A DNA stretch of 64,000 nucleotides from Belliella aquatica (GTDB taxonomy: Bacteria > Bacteroidota > Bacteroidia > Cytophagales > Cyclobacteriaceae), in the NCBI RefSeq assembly GCF_014637795.1, contig NZ_BMFD01000002.1, positions 416,269-480,268 of the forward strand, written 5' to 3'. This document shows, in pieces, positions 26,864 through 35,146 of the stretch. Each line of letters begins with the position of its first letter. The first letter of the stretch is position 1. The notes beneath the pieces were generated by a model that had not been told where the DNA came from, searched no databases, and worked only from the letters and a program-made list of their open reading frames with translations. A program made the translations under genes and the position numbers.

Positions 26864-27164
26864 AGAAGCTGGTCAACACTGTAGCCACAATTACCAAAAA
26901 GACACAGCTTCCAAACCATGCTGCTGCAACTTTTCCAGTATCCGGTTCTCCCGAATTCCATTTGTTAAATACTTTCACGGCTCCTATCAACCCGACTATA
27001 GCACCAATGGCATACATCAGATTTACCCCTGATTGAAAATAACTTCTTACCTGCTGTGTCGCTGCATTGATTCCTGAGTTCCCGTCCTGTGCATAGGCAA
27101 GGCAAATCAGACAGCAAAGTGATAAGGTGAGTGTCCATTTCTTGTTAAGATGCTTCATGATCAT
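26856..27164 (-). CDS. traE: DUF4134 / TraE-like protein
   Basis: The 102-residue protein has a signal peptide (ending AYAQDG) and the DUF4134 pattern GINAATQQVRSYFQSGVNLM with YAIGAIVGLIGAVKVF and a final span. It is the likely VirB2-like pilin of the system. Confidence 0.9.
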   Translation of the reverse strand: MIMKHLNKKWTLTLSLCCLICLAYAQDGNSGINAATQQVRSYFQSGVNLMYAIGAIVGLIGAVKVFNKWNSGEPDTGKVAAAWFGSCVFLVIVATVLTSFFG

Positions 27165-27526
27165 TGATTTTGGTTTTTGATTTGTTGTAAACGAAGACGT
27201 TCAAGATGTTCCTTCCAGATTTCATCCAGATCTAGCTGAGACTTAAAGGGAGTCTTATTAAGAAATTCAGCGTTTTCAAGTGCTTGGATAGCTTTGACCT
27301 TTTGATCAGGTCGAAGCCCTCGAACCATATCCAGCCACTCTCTATATTCTTTTAGGGCAGCGTTCATATCCACTTGAGGAGAAAGTAAAGCCGTCACAGA
27401 AGTAAAAAATCTAACCACATCCTTTTTAAAAAAGAGAGGGATTAGGAGTGCATAGTAGAGTATTGATAAGAGTATCAGTACATATAAAGTCAAGGAAAAA
27501 GAAAGATTCAGGTAAGTGTAAAGCAT
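27161..27526 (-). CDS. Small membrane protein leading the tra operon
   Basis: The 121-residue protein has a strong N-terminal hydrophobic stretch (about residues 8-33) and a charged helical tail (ALKEYREWLDMVRGL, EIWKEHLERLRLQQI). It is first in the operon, its stop overlapping the TraE start by 4 nt. I do not recognise a named family. Confidence 0.7.
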   Translation of the reverse strand: MLYTYLNLSFSLTLYVLILLSILYYALLIPLFFKKDVVRFFTSVTALLSPQVDMNAALKEYREWLDMVRGLRPDQKVKAIQALENAEFLNKTPFKSQLDLDEIWKEHLERLRLQQIKNQNQ

Positions 27527-27631
27527 AAGTGCTGATTTCTTTGATTAACAGAGGATCAAAGATGATCAGCAGGCTAAAAATTTATTCAGTAGTTATTCCT
27601 AAGAGGGGTGAAAAAAAGTGTTTTTGAATTA

Positions 27632-27668
27632 AAAAAGCTGAGTATATTTTCAATACACTCAGCTTTTT
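27632..27668. terminator. Terminator between the tra operon start and the upstream lipoprotein gene
   Basis: AAAAAGCTGAGT (27632-27643) and ACTCAGCTTTTT (27657-27668) form a 12-bp stem, with A/T tracts making it active on both strands. It ends transcription from the lipoprotein gene before the tra promoter. Confidence 0.8.
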
Positions 27669-27699
27669 CTTTGAAAGGTTTAGCAAACAGTCTCTTACG

Positions 27700-28041
27700 C
27701 TACATACTGAAATCTAAATGGACCAGCCATTTAGAGTCAATTTTGACTAGCATCAGTTTGTCCTTGTTGCCTTTATGATCAATAAAAGTGACCCAAGCCT
27801 GTTTTTGAACTATAGAATCCTTCACCATTTTGAATTTGAAATTAGGATCAATGGGTATTGCTCCTGTACTCAAACCTAAATCCAACATAAATACCGTGGA
27901 TTCAGTCGCATACTTTTTAGCCTCTTCAATTTTCCCAGTAAATAAATTTTCTGTAAAATTCTTCGCAGCTTTTTCAGGACCACTTTTACAAGCACTAAAC
28001 GCTAAAAAGGCGATTACAATAATTATTATTTTTGATTTCAT
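27700..28041 (-). CDS. Small lipoprotein, DUF4878-like
   Basis: The 113-residue protein has a lipoprotein signal with the lipobox FSAC (C18). The body (AAKNFTENLFTGKIEEAKKYATEST) followed by a predicted sheet ending DSKWLVHLDF fits DUF4878/NTF2-like lipoproteins, which bind small ligands or act in envelope roles. It lies between rteC and the tra operon and may protect the cell surface, but that is conjecture. Confidence 0.65.
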   Translation of the reverse strand: MKSKIIIIVIAFLAFSACKSGPEKAAKNFTENLFTGKIEEAKKYATESTVFMLDLGLSTGAIPIDPNFKFKMVKDSIVQKQAWVTFIDHKGNKDKLMLVKIDSKWLVHLDFSM

Positions 28042-28074
28042 GATCTTTTGTTTTTAATGATTAGGTACACTTCT

Positions 28075-28917
28075 TCAATTGAGCCCCTCCCCTTCTTCCA
28101 TCCATTTCACGAGTCTTTCTTGCATGATATCCAAGAATACAGTTCTGCTTTTTTTCCTTCCTCTAATCTCTTGGAAAGTCCTGTAATAATCGGTCAGTTT
28201 TTTATCAAAAAGACATCCCAAAGCATTTGCAATCTGTTTGATATCCGCATTTCCATTGTTGAAAACTCCGGATGCTTTGAGTGCATAAATCAATTCGATC
28301 AGCTGTACTTTTGGGGCAGTCCATGTCAATCCTTGTTTTACTGAGGTACTGATTCCCTGTTGTCCATCAAGAATCAAAATCTCCTCCTGTATCTGCTCAA
28401 TTACTTGGATCCAAGCGTAGATTTTACCTAAGTTATAGCTTTGTAAAGTGACATATTTTGTATCCATATACAGGAGCTCTCCTGCTGGTTGCTTCAAATT
28501 GTTTTCCGAACTTCTTAAAAAATAAAATCGATCGAGATTAGTCTTTTCAAGCTTGACATAATAGAATAAATCTTTATGGTCTTGCAATAGCTTATTGGTT
28601 CTCCTGATGACTTTACAATAGTAAGACTTCACTCTTTTACTACTCCCAAGAGGTTTTTTGGATTCTATTGCAAATAGCTCAGCATAATAAAATGCTTCTT
28701 TGAGCAAGAGCGGATTGATCAGTTTGAAAAAGGAGATTTCTTCTTCCTCAGATTGAAATTTATAGGTATCCAAATATGATCTTATGGACAATACTGCCTT
28801 TTCAGCTAAATGAAAGGCCTTTTCCAGTTGTTGTAATCTATTGCTGTCCTCTAATGTCAGCATACTAATTTCCTGTTCAAGATTTGAAATCAAATCTTTA
28901 GCATATTCCCTCAACAT
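28075..28917 (-). CDS. rteC: RteC-family regulator
   Basis: The 280-residue protein contains DRFYFLR near the middle and the C-terminal LTWTAPKVQLIELIYAL and NGNADIKQIANALGCLF with YRTFQEIRGRKKSRTVFLD, the RteC signature with its winged-helix-like end. In CTnDOT, RteC activates the excision operon. Here it lies just upstream of the tra genes on the same strand, so it may control transfer. The two-component partners RteA/RteB are not in the window. Confidence 0.88.
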   Translation of the reverse strand: MLREYAKDLISNLEQEISMLTLEDSNRLQQLEKAFHLAEKAVLSIRSYLDTYKFQSEEEEISFFKLINPLLLKEAFYYAELFAIESKKPLGSSKRVKSYYCKVIRRTNKLLQDHKDLFYYVKLEKTNLDRFYFLRSSENNLKQPAGELLYMDTKYVTLQSYNLGKIYAWIQVIEQIQEEILILDGQQGISTSVKQGLTWTAPKVQLIELIYALKASGVFNNGNADIKQIANALGCLFDKKLTDYYRTFQEIRGRKKSRTVFLDIMQERLVKWMEEGEGLN

Positions 28918-29022
28918 AACTTTCTGCTTTAAATTAAACCTGTTTATTTATTTTTTTGATCTTAAAATCAATCCCATTAGTGAGAGATTGAACCTGTACT
29001 AAAAACAAAATGCATATACCGG

Positions 29023-30606
29023 CTAAGCTAGCTTCTTTAATCTAGCTGGCTCTTGTACAATTTCTTTATCAGGGAGATAGCGCTTGGTATCTTCTACTGA
29101 CCAAGTCACTGTTCCACTAATTTGAAATTTTATGTTTTTGATCATCGAAAGCATCAGTGCATCTTCCAGTTTGTAATTTTCTGTAAAAAGTTTGACTTTA
29201 GATTCAAATGTATGTAGCAGTTGATCATGCCTTTGAAGCAATTTATCCATTGCTTCATTTTTACTTAATCGCTGATGTTCCATCAAGAGTGCAATCCAAT
29301 TGTGACAATCATTGATTTCAGCTTCTTTATGATAAGAAAGAATATCGTTGCTGATAAAAATCAATTCAGCTGCAAGCTTTCTAAGCATTTCCAATTTTTC
29401 CCAAGACCATTTTACCTCCTCGGGTTCTCCTCCTAAACATAAGGGAATCAATTCAAGAGCTATTCTTCCACCAGAAAAATAGGGTCTCTTAGCTAAATAT
29501 TCTTCCAATGGAGGAATACGATCAAAATCTTTGTTATTAGCCTCCCAAAGATTGTTCACTAGATAGGCGAGCATTTCATTTCTAAAATGTGCCCTATACC
29601 ACTCCGCATTCAAATTTGTAAAGGCTTTCCACAAATCTTCAAAAGCGCTTATAAATACATTCTCGTTTACTAACGGTGCTTGATAATAAGGATCCATGAT
29701 ATTCCCTACCTCGTCTCCCATTATCGCCCAGAAGTTTAACTTTTTCCCTTTAGGCAACTTGTCAGTATAATCATCCATTAAGAAAAGCCATGCATATAAT
29801 TTTCCTATCCAAATACTTTTCTGAGGAGATGCCTCTGGATATAACCTAGCGGCGAGATAGGTCATCTTATTTTCTCTAAACTTCCTGATTTGATTGGAAT
29901 TTGCCAGTAAACCCACTTTTTTGAGCCAGGCAATAACTTTATCAGTAATCAATCTTGCATCTAGATGCAAAGCAGAGAAGAAGTCATAGTTTAGTATCTC
30001 CCCCATTTTGACCTTCGCAATTGGATATTCTTTGATTTGATGTAAGTATTTATTGTGTCTGCTAATCGTTCTCTTGTCTAGGTTAAAGAGTTGTGCTAAC
30101 TGACTGGGAGTAAGTTCTCTAAAAAATCCTTTAAAATACTTATTGAGCAATGTATAGGCATCTCGGTAATGTTTCTGAGAAATCAGAACCCAGAGGTCAT
30201 CTGCATTTTTTGCTTTTTGCTGCAAAGCTTGAGATAATGCACTGAATTCAGGAAGTTTATTTAAGACCTCCAACTCAGCGTTATGCGAAAGTCTAGATAA
30301 AATACTATCCTTGAGTGCAACTATACTGTACTGACTTGGCATGCCCGATTGGTAGGCATTTAAATCAAAGACAACCTGATCTTCAAAAAATAGCCTTACC
30401 ATCCTTTCGTTTTTCTCAAAAGCCAAGACTCCTTCAAAGAGATAGTAGGAATAATGTTCCTGTTCTCCTGCTTTCCGAATCAAGTCTCCTTTTTTGAAAG
30501 TTTTAAATTCTACGAATTCCATCAGCTTTTGATAAGCTTCAAGGTTTACTACAGCCAATCCATCCAATTTGGCTTTTAAATCAAGCATTAATTTTTCCTT
30601 CTCCAT
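29023..30606 (-). CDS. Fusion of a Crp-like regulator and a class I terpene synthase
   Basis: The 527-residue protein has two halves. Residues 20-110 form a cyclic-nucleotide-binding-like barrel (KGDLIRKAGEQEHYSYYLFEGV) and 165-190 a helix-turn-helix (LTPSQLAQLFNLDKRTISRH). Residues 215-510 form a class I terpene cyclase: metal motif DDYTD (278-282), pyrophosphate-sensor R374 in RPYFSGG exactly 46 residues before the NSE triad NDILSYHKE (420-428), and WSVEDTKRY (502-510) with the RY pair. All catalytic residues seem present. The free Crp-like gene at 30898-31503 is related to the first half. Product and ligand are unknown. Confidence 0.85.
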   Translation of the reverse strand: MEKEKLMLDLKAKLDGLAVVNLEAYQKLMEFVEFKTFKKGDLIRKAGEQEHYSYYLFEGVLAFEKNERMVRLFFEDQVVFDLNAYQSGMPSQYSIVALKDSILSRLSHNAELEVLNKLPEFSALSQALQQKAKNADDLWVLISQKHYRDAYTLLNKYFKGFFRELTPSQLAQLFNLDKRTISRHNKYLHQIKEYPIAKVKMGEILNYDFFSALHLDARLITDKVIAWLKKVGLLANSNQIRKFRENKMTYLAARLYPEASPQKSIWIGKLYAWLFLMDDYTDKLPKGKKLNFWAIMGDEVGNIMDPYYQAPLVNENVFISAFEDLWKAFTNLNAEWYRAHFRNEMLAYLVNNLWEANNKDFDRIPPLEEYLAKRPYFSGGRIALELIPLCLGGEPEEVKWSWEKLEMLRKLAAELIFISNDILSYHKEAEINDCHNWIALLMEHQRLSKNEAMDKLLQRHDQLLHTFESKVKLFTENYKLEDALMLSMIKNIKFQISGTVTWSVEDTKRYLPDKEIVQEPARLKKLA

Positions 30607-30897
30607 AATTTTTAAATTAAATAATTGAATAAAAGAACCTTAGTCTCATAAAAGAAGAGCAACTCCCTTCTCACCCTTTAAAGACTAGAAAAACAGAAGG
30701 CCTATTATAAATTTAGATTCAGGATTGTGAAAAAGTCAAATTATCTTCACTTTTTTTCAGTATATAAATCAAATAAGAGACATTAACCCTATATTTAGAT
30801 AAGAAAAATTCAATAAAATATAAATTTAAAGCAAAAATAAATTATTTATAACCTAAATCAGGATTAAAAGACCAGTGATTAAGTTTTAGAACAAAAT

Positions 30898-31503
30898 TTA
30901 ATCCTTCCGCTTTCTCAGCCTTTTAAAAGTTGAAATACTGAAATTGAGTAGTTCAGCCATTTCTTGAACTTTGAGTGAGTTTGCAGTTTTTCTATAGTTA
31001 CTCAAAAAAGCATTGTATTTCTCAAAGTTAGACATGCTTAGTAGTTTTGCAAAAGCTGCTTCCCTGCTATACATATATTGATTAATCAATATAGATAGTT
31101 GATTCATTTTAGGGTATTGTTTAAGCAAAAGATTTTCATTGTGATTAGTCAATTCTGCTAATCTCACTTTTGTATAAGCTTGAAACCTGATGACAGAAGG
31201 ATTCCCTGACCTAAGGGAGTCCAGGTCCACCACAATATCTCCTTCTTCATAAACTCTGTACATTTTCCAATCCAGTTCGCTACTCATTTCATAAGCAACC
31301 ACTAAACCTTCTAGGATCATTCTGCTTTTTATTTCCCTGACTAATGAAGGCTTGAGTTCCTCACCAGCGGGATAACTTTTATCAAACAGGTAGTTCTTCA
31401 AGTCATTCCAGGGTAGTTTATTAAATTTGACTCCATTGTAAGGAAAATGATTGGATATGATGGTACAGCATTTTTTAATTTCTTCCAAAAACTCCTTTTC
31501 CAT
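30898..31503 (-). CDS. Crp-like regulator, paralogue of the fusion's N-terminal half
   Basis: The 201-residue protein has a divergent cNMP-binding-like barrel (RVYEEGDIVVDLDSLRSGNPS, about 80-105) and a C-terminal helix-turn-helix (LKVQEMAELLNFSISTFKRLR). The barrel segment aligns with FFEDQVVFDLNAYQSGMPS of the terpene synthase fusion. It is divergent from the MauE gene across a perfect inverted repeat, which it probably binds. Confidence 0.75.
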   Translation of the reverse strand: MEKEFLEEIKKCCTIISNHFPYNGVKFNKLPWNDLKNYLFDKSYPAGEELKPSLVREIKSRMILEGLVVAYEMSSELDWKMYRVYEEGDIVVDLDSLRSGNPSVIRFQAYTKVRLAELTNHNENLLLKQYPKMNQLSILINQYMYSREAAFAKLLSMSNFEKYNAFLSNYRKTANSLKVQEMAELLNFSISTFKRLRKRKD

Positions 31504-31576
31504 TAAAGCATCCTTTTCTCATTTGGATGAAAAATTAGAGTCCTTATTTTAAAAATCCTATCTACAAAATCATTTT

Positions 31577-31626
31577 AGTCCAAATGAACCAAAATTAAAG
31601 ACATTGAATAAGGGTTCATTTGGACT
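31577..31626. promoter_or_regulatory. Perfect 14-bp inverted repeat in a divergent promoter region
   Basis: AGTCCAAATGAACC (31577-31590) and GGTTCATTTGGACT (31613-31626) are exact complements separated by 22 bp, between the Crp-like gene (minus) and the MauE gene (plus). A further CATTTGGA half-site is near 31519. Position suggests an operator for the Crp-like regulator acting on both genes. Confidence 0.7.
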
Positions 31627-31661
31627 GTTTTAAGAGAATAGAAGATTCTAGCTTTGAGAAG

Positions 31662-32096
31662 ATGAAAAGCAAATCTTTAAAATACCGAAACTTTATAAGT
31701 GAAATCTCCTCTTGGCTATTGATATTCCTATTTATGTATACCGCAGTGAGTAAGTTGATTGATTGGGAAGGGACTAGGTCTGCTTTGTACAATCAAGTAT
31801 TCCCCGTTTGGATGGCTGATATTTTACTTTTCCTGATTCCAGCTGTAGAGTTATTTCTAGTCATCTTTCTGTTCTCTCCCTCAATCAGAAGATATGGATT
31901 TCTTTTCAGCATTTTTGTAATGGCCAGTTTTACAATATATGTAGGGCTGGTTCTTACAGGAATTTTTGGTCGTATCCCCTGTTCTTGTGGTGGAGTGATT
32001 TCAGAGTTAAGCTGGATGGAGCATTTGATATTTAATTTGGTTTTTTTAGGGATAGCTGTATTTGGATATTGGAGTGTTTATAGGAATGACCAGTAA
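31662..32096 (+). CDS. MauE/DoxX-type redox membrane protein
   Basis: The 144-residue protein (ATG 31662; the upstream part of the frame lies in the inverted repeat) has four hydrophobic spans and the motif PCSCGG (C107, C109) near the end of the third, as in MauE, which is needed for disulfide formation in methylamine dehydrogenase. In Bacteroidota such proteins are found with small cysteine-containing exported proteins and TlpA-like thioredoxins, both present within 8 kb. Confidence 0.82.
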   Translation: MKSKSLKYRNFISEISSWLLIFLFMYTAVSKLIDWEGTRSALYNQVFPVWMADILLFLIPAVELFLVIFLFSPSIRRYGFLFSIFVMASFTIYVGLVLTGIFGRIPCSCGGVISELSWMEHLIFNLVFLGIAVFGYWSVYRNDQ

Positions 32097-33385
32097 AATA
32101 CGGGAACATTAAATTGATTTTTTGGCGTATAGCGACTGGAGAAATTTAATAAGAGCTAATATTTGTTTGGGTTAACGTATGCCTCCACCTAACAGTGAGT
32201 CCTAGCAATGGGTTTATTATGAAGCAGAGGTATCCCTTTGGACAATAGGGAATTAATAGATTTGGAAAGGATGAAGGTTGAGCTTGGGTAGTGAGAGAAA
32301 GTATGGGAGCTAAGGCTTTAACCTACAAATAGGTGGAGATTGATTATGGTGAGAAAATAATTTTTTACCTTACTTTTTCTCCCGAAAGCCTTCGGGACAG
32401 GCTATTGATGATCCGCCACGGCGGACTTTTAAAGAATAGAAACAAAAAATCCAATTGATGCTTTTAAATTGGGAAGGCAGATATGTAAAGTATATCGGAT
32501 CTATACCCAATTTAATTTTAAGCCAATTGCTCCAACCTAAAAATGGGTGGAGATTTTTTGTAGTGAGAGAAAGTATTGAAGCACTCTATGTTGTTTCCTC
32601 TTACTTTTTTGCTTGATCAAAAACGTAACAAAAAAATCAAGTTGGGAAAATCCTTCAACCCGCAAAGGGCCACCGCCCGCCCGGTTCCCCAACAGCCCGC
32701 CCGCATTAGACGGTTCGAGTGTGGTTTGAAGATTTCATTCTTAAAATCAGAAAAAACTAACCTGGTTCTTTAAGACTAGAAGTTGAAAAAAGTGGAAAAG
32801 GGAAAGGTAAACCCTTCGGCAGGACACCCCCCGCAATTCTGCGGGGCAAGCCAGAGGGAGGAAATCTCAGGGACCGATGAAGGAAGCAGGGTTGAATTTG
32901 ATTAGTGAGAGAAAGTAAGGGAGGTAGACATTCCTTTGAGATACTAGGGGTTTTATGAAAAAGTAAAAAGGTTAGAAGGAAAAAATCCGACAGCTACACC
33001 TTGCATGTTGAGCTATCGGACTTTGTTAATTAAATAGGTCGTAGCCAAAGATACATAAAAAATCAAAGGATCAATTGACCCAATGTGCTGTAAATTATTT
33101 GATTAGCTCTTTTGGACTTTTCTAGGTAGGTAAAGATTAGGAAATTAGAGGAATGAAAGAAAGGAGGAATTATGAGGGATGAAGGATGAAAAAAAAGAGA
33201 AAGGGAAAAAGAGAAAGGTTAAAGGGGTTGTCGATCCGGAAAGCTTTTGAGAGAATTAAAAATGTTGAAAGATGAAATGATATGAAGGTGTAGATACAAT
33301 CTACTCCTAGATGGGAAAGAAGAAGAAATGTACGGCTTGTGAAGCTACTAGGTGGTTGCCAAGCGAAAGTAGGGGGATAAAAAAA
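32097..33385. other. Gene-free region with intergenic repeats
   Basis: No convincing gene. Three copies of a motif TAGTGAGAGAAAGTA occur (near 32287, 32560 and 32904, the last as TTAGTGAGAGAAAGTA). Hairpin repeats CCCGAAAGCCTTCGGGACAGGC (32391-32412) and CCCCGCAATTCTGCGGGG (32829-32846) belong to the family also found at 40-41 kb. A segment at 32606-32645 (TTGCTTGATC with an A-rich repeat) is typical of dispersed Bacteroidota intergenic palindromes. A weak hairpin TCCGACAGCT/AGCTATCGGA is near 32990-33020. Confidence 0.6.
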
Positions 33386-33429
33386 CCGGCCGTCCCTCTC
33401 GGAAGGGTGTGTGGACCCAAAACGACCGG
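33386..33429 (+). promoter_or_regulatory. Structured GC-rich 5' leader of the DUF6520 gene
   Basis: CCGGCCGT (33386-33393) pairs with ACGACCGG (33422-33429) with one mismatch, enclosing a smaller CCCT/AGGG hairpin. It is markedly GC-rich in AT-rich surroundings and ends 30 nt before the start codon, consistent with an RNA element or attenuator in the leader. Confidence 0.5.
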
Positions 33430-33459
33430 AATTATTATTAACAATTAATACATAAAATT

Positions 33460-33744
33460 ATGAAAAATAATATCAAAAACCTCCTACGTGGAGGTGTAAT
33501 GATGCTCGCTGCGGTATTTGCTTTTGCATTTACTCAGCCAAAAACAGATGCAAATCAAGTTAGATTCGTTCCAATAGTAGATGGGTCTGGCTTGATCGTG
33601 GGCGGCACTCCGGTACAAGCTGGTTATACTTGTGACAGTGCGCCGACAGAAGTATGTACTGCTCTCTTTTTAAATGATGATCCTAAGGAGGAAAACCTGA
33701 TTGAAGAGAGTATTGAGCAAGGGCTATATCAGCCTCCAATGTAA
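33460..33744 (+). CDS. DUF6520-like small exported protein
   Basis: The 94-residue protein has a signal-like hydrophobic N-terminus (GGVMMLAAVFAFAF), then a short mature part with two cysteines, C58 and C66, in GYTCDSAPTEVCTALF. This resembles DUF6520 proteins of Bacteroidota, found with MauE-like genes. The cysteine pair could be a substrate of the neighbouring redox proteins. It is followed at once by a strong terminator. Confidence 0.7.
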   Translation: MKNNIKNLLRGGVMMLAAVFAFAFTQPKTDANQVRFVPIVDGSGLIVGGTPVQAGYTCDSAPTEVCTALFLNDDPKEENLIEESIEQGLYQPPM

Positions 33745-33750
33745 AAGTTT

Positions 33751-33779
33751 ACCCCGGCAAATAGCCGGGGTATTTTTTT
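33751..33779. terminator. Strong intrinsic terminator
   Basis: CCCCGGC and GCCGGGG pair around AAATA, with a T-run on the plus strand. It ends the DUF6520 transcript and adjoins the stop codon of susD on the minus strand. Confidence 0.88.
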
Positions 33780-35124
33780 ATCTAGGGTTTTGAATCATTG
33801 AACTTCTATCTATTTCCTGAGGTGGAATGGGAAACACATAAGCAAGGCTGTTAGGAGTTAATGAATAAATACTTTCACCAAAATCCCTCTGAAGATTTAT
33901 CTGGTATCCTTCAAAGTTTAACCTTTTTAGATCCATCCACCTTAATCCTCGAAAAGAAAGCTCCTTTCTTCGTTCTAACAGGATCACTTCTAATGCTTCT
34001 TCTTGGCTTGAAAAAGTTATCTCCTCAAAATCTTTGATTCTGAATTCAAGAAATGAATTTAATAATTCCGATGCCAAGGTGAGATCTTCAGCTCTTACAA
34101 GACATTCGATATAAGTCAATAATACTTCATTTGTGCCTATACCGCCAAACCAAGTAGCTCTTCCTGTATGAAAAGCTTTAAAATTCAATCCATTACCTCC
34201 TCTATTGATGAAAAACAAAGCCTTTCTTGCGTCATTATCATTATAAAGAGCCAATAAATTCTGATCAATAAATGTGAGCGGTGAATTATAAAATTGATAG
34301 AGCATTAACTGACTGTGAAATATCACTTCTTGATTGAATATTCCAAAAGGATTAGAGGTAGTCACTGGGAGCTGTGTATAGTCAATCAAGGTCAGCCCTT
34401 CATTGTGTAATTGTTGACCTAATTCTAAAGCAGAAGAATAATCCCCCTCCATGAAATAAACCCTCATCAATAGTGCTTTAGCAGCACTAATAGAAGGTCG
34501 GGTTTTTAAAGGTTCATTCAATGGTAATAATTCGATCGCCTTTTCTAAGTCAGCTTTAATTAAGGACTTTACCTCTGCTACTGAGGCTCTATTCGGATTT
34601 GGAGTTACAAGGGAGTTCATTCTTATGGGCAACCCAAATTCTGAATCTTCACCATCAAATCTGGTGTATGGCGTAAATAATTCCAATAATTGATGATAGG
34701 CAAATGCTCTGAAAAATAGCGCTATTCCTTCCAGTTGTTTGGCCCGATCGTTTTGATCTTGAGTAATTTCTATGGTCCCTAAGCCATCTAACACAACATT
34801 AGCATAGAATATTTGCTGAAATGGAACTGACCAATCAGGAAGCTCTCCATTTTGATTGACATCCTCAGCCCAGATATAGGCTTGTCTCTCCCACTCTAGC
34901 CTTAAACTTTGCCAATGTTGAAATGGAATATTGAAATCAGCTGATGCCACTTCCCCAATAGCGGGAGTTTGATTGAATATTTGCTGATCATTGCTAAGGA
35001 GGGCTTCGAAATCATCCAAGTTTGTTGGAACCACAAGTCCAAGGCTTGGTTTTTCTGAGAGGAAATCTTCGCAGGAAGTCAAGAGCATCCCTATTATTAT
35101 GAATATGTAAGTGTATTTTTTCAT
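33778..35124 (-). CDS. SusD/RagB-type nutrient-binding lipoprotein
   Basis: The 448-residue protein has a lipoprotein signal (lipobox LLTSC) and the SusD-like helical repeat pattern: FFRAFAYHQLLELFTPY, KALLMRVYFMEGDYSSAL and a C-terminal LLERRKELSFRGLRWMDLKRL. It sits on the outer face of the outer membrane as the lid of the SusC transporter. No polysaccharide-degrading enzyme or sigma/anti-sigma pair is adjacent; peptide or cofactor uptake is as likely as glycan uptake. Confidence 0.92.
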   Translation of the reverse strand: MKKYTYIFIIIGMLLTSCEDFLSEKPSLGLVVPTNLDDFEALLSNDQQIFNQTPAIGEVASADFNIPFQHWQSLRLEWERQAYIWAEDVNQNGELPDWSVPFQQIFYANVVLDGLGTIEITQDQNDRAKQLEGIALFFRAFAYHQLLELFTPYTRFDGEDSEFGLPIRMNSLVTPNPNRASVAEVKSLIKADLEKAIELLPLNEPLKTRPSISAAKALLMRVYFMEGDYSSALELGQQLHNEGLTLIDYTQLPVTTSNPFGIFNQEVIFHSQLMLYQFYNSPLTFIDQNLLALYNDNDARKALFFINRGGNGLNFKAFHTGRATWFGGIGTNEVLLTYIECLVRAEDLTLASELLNSFLEFRIKDFEEITFSSQEEALEVILLERRKELSFRGLRWMDLKRLNFEGYQINLQRDFGESIYSLTPNSLAYVFPIPPQEIDRSSMIQNPR

Positions 35125-35146
35125 TTCTGTCTTTATTTAAATTCTC

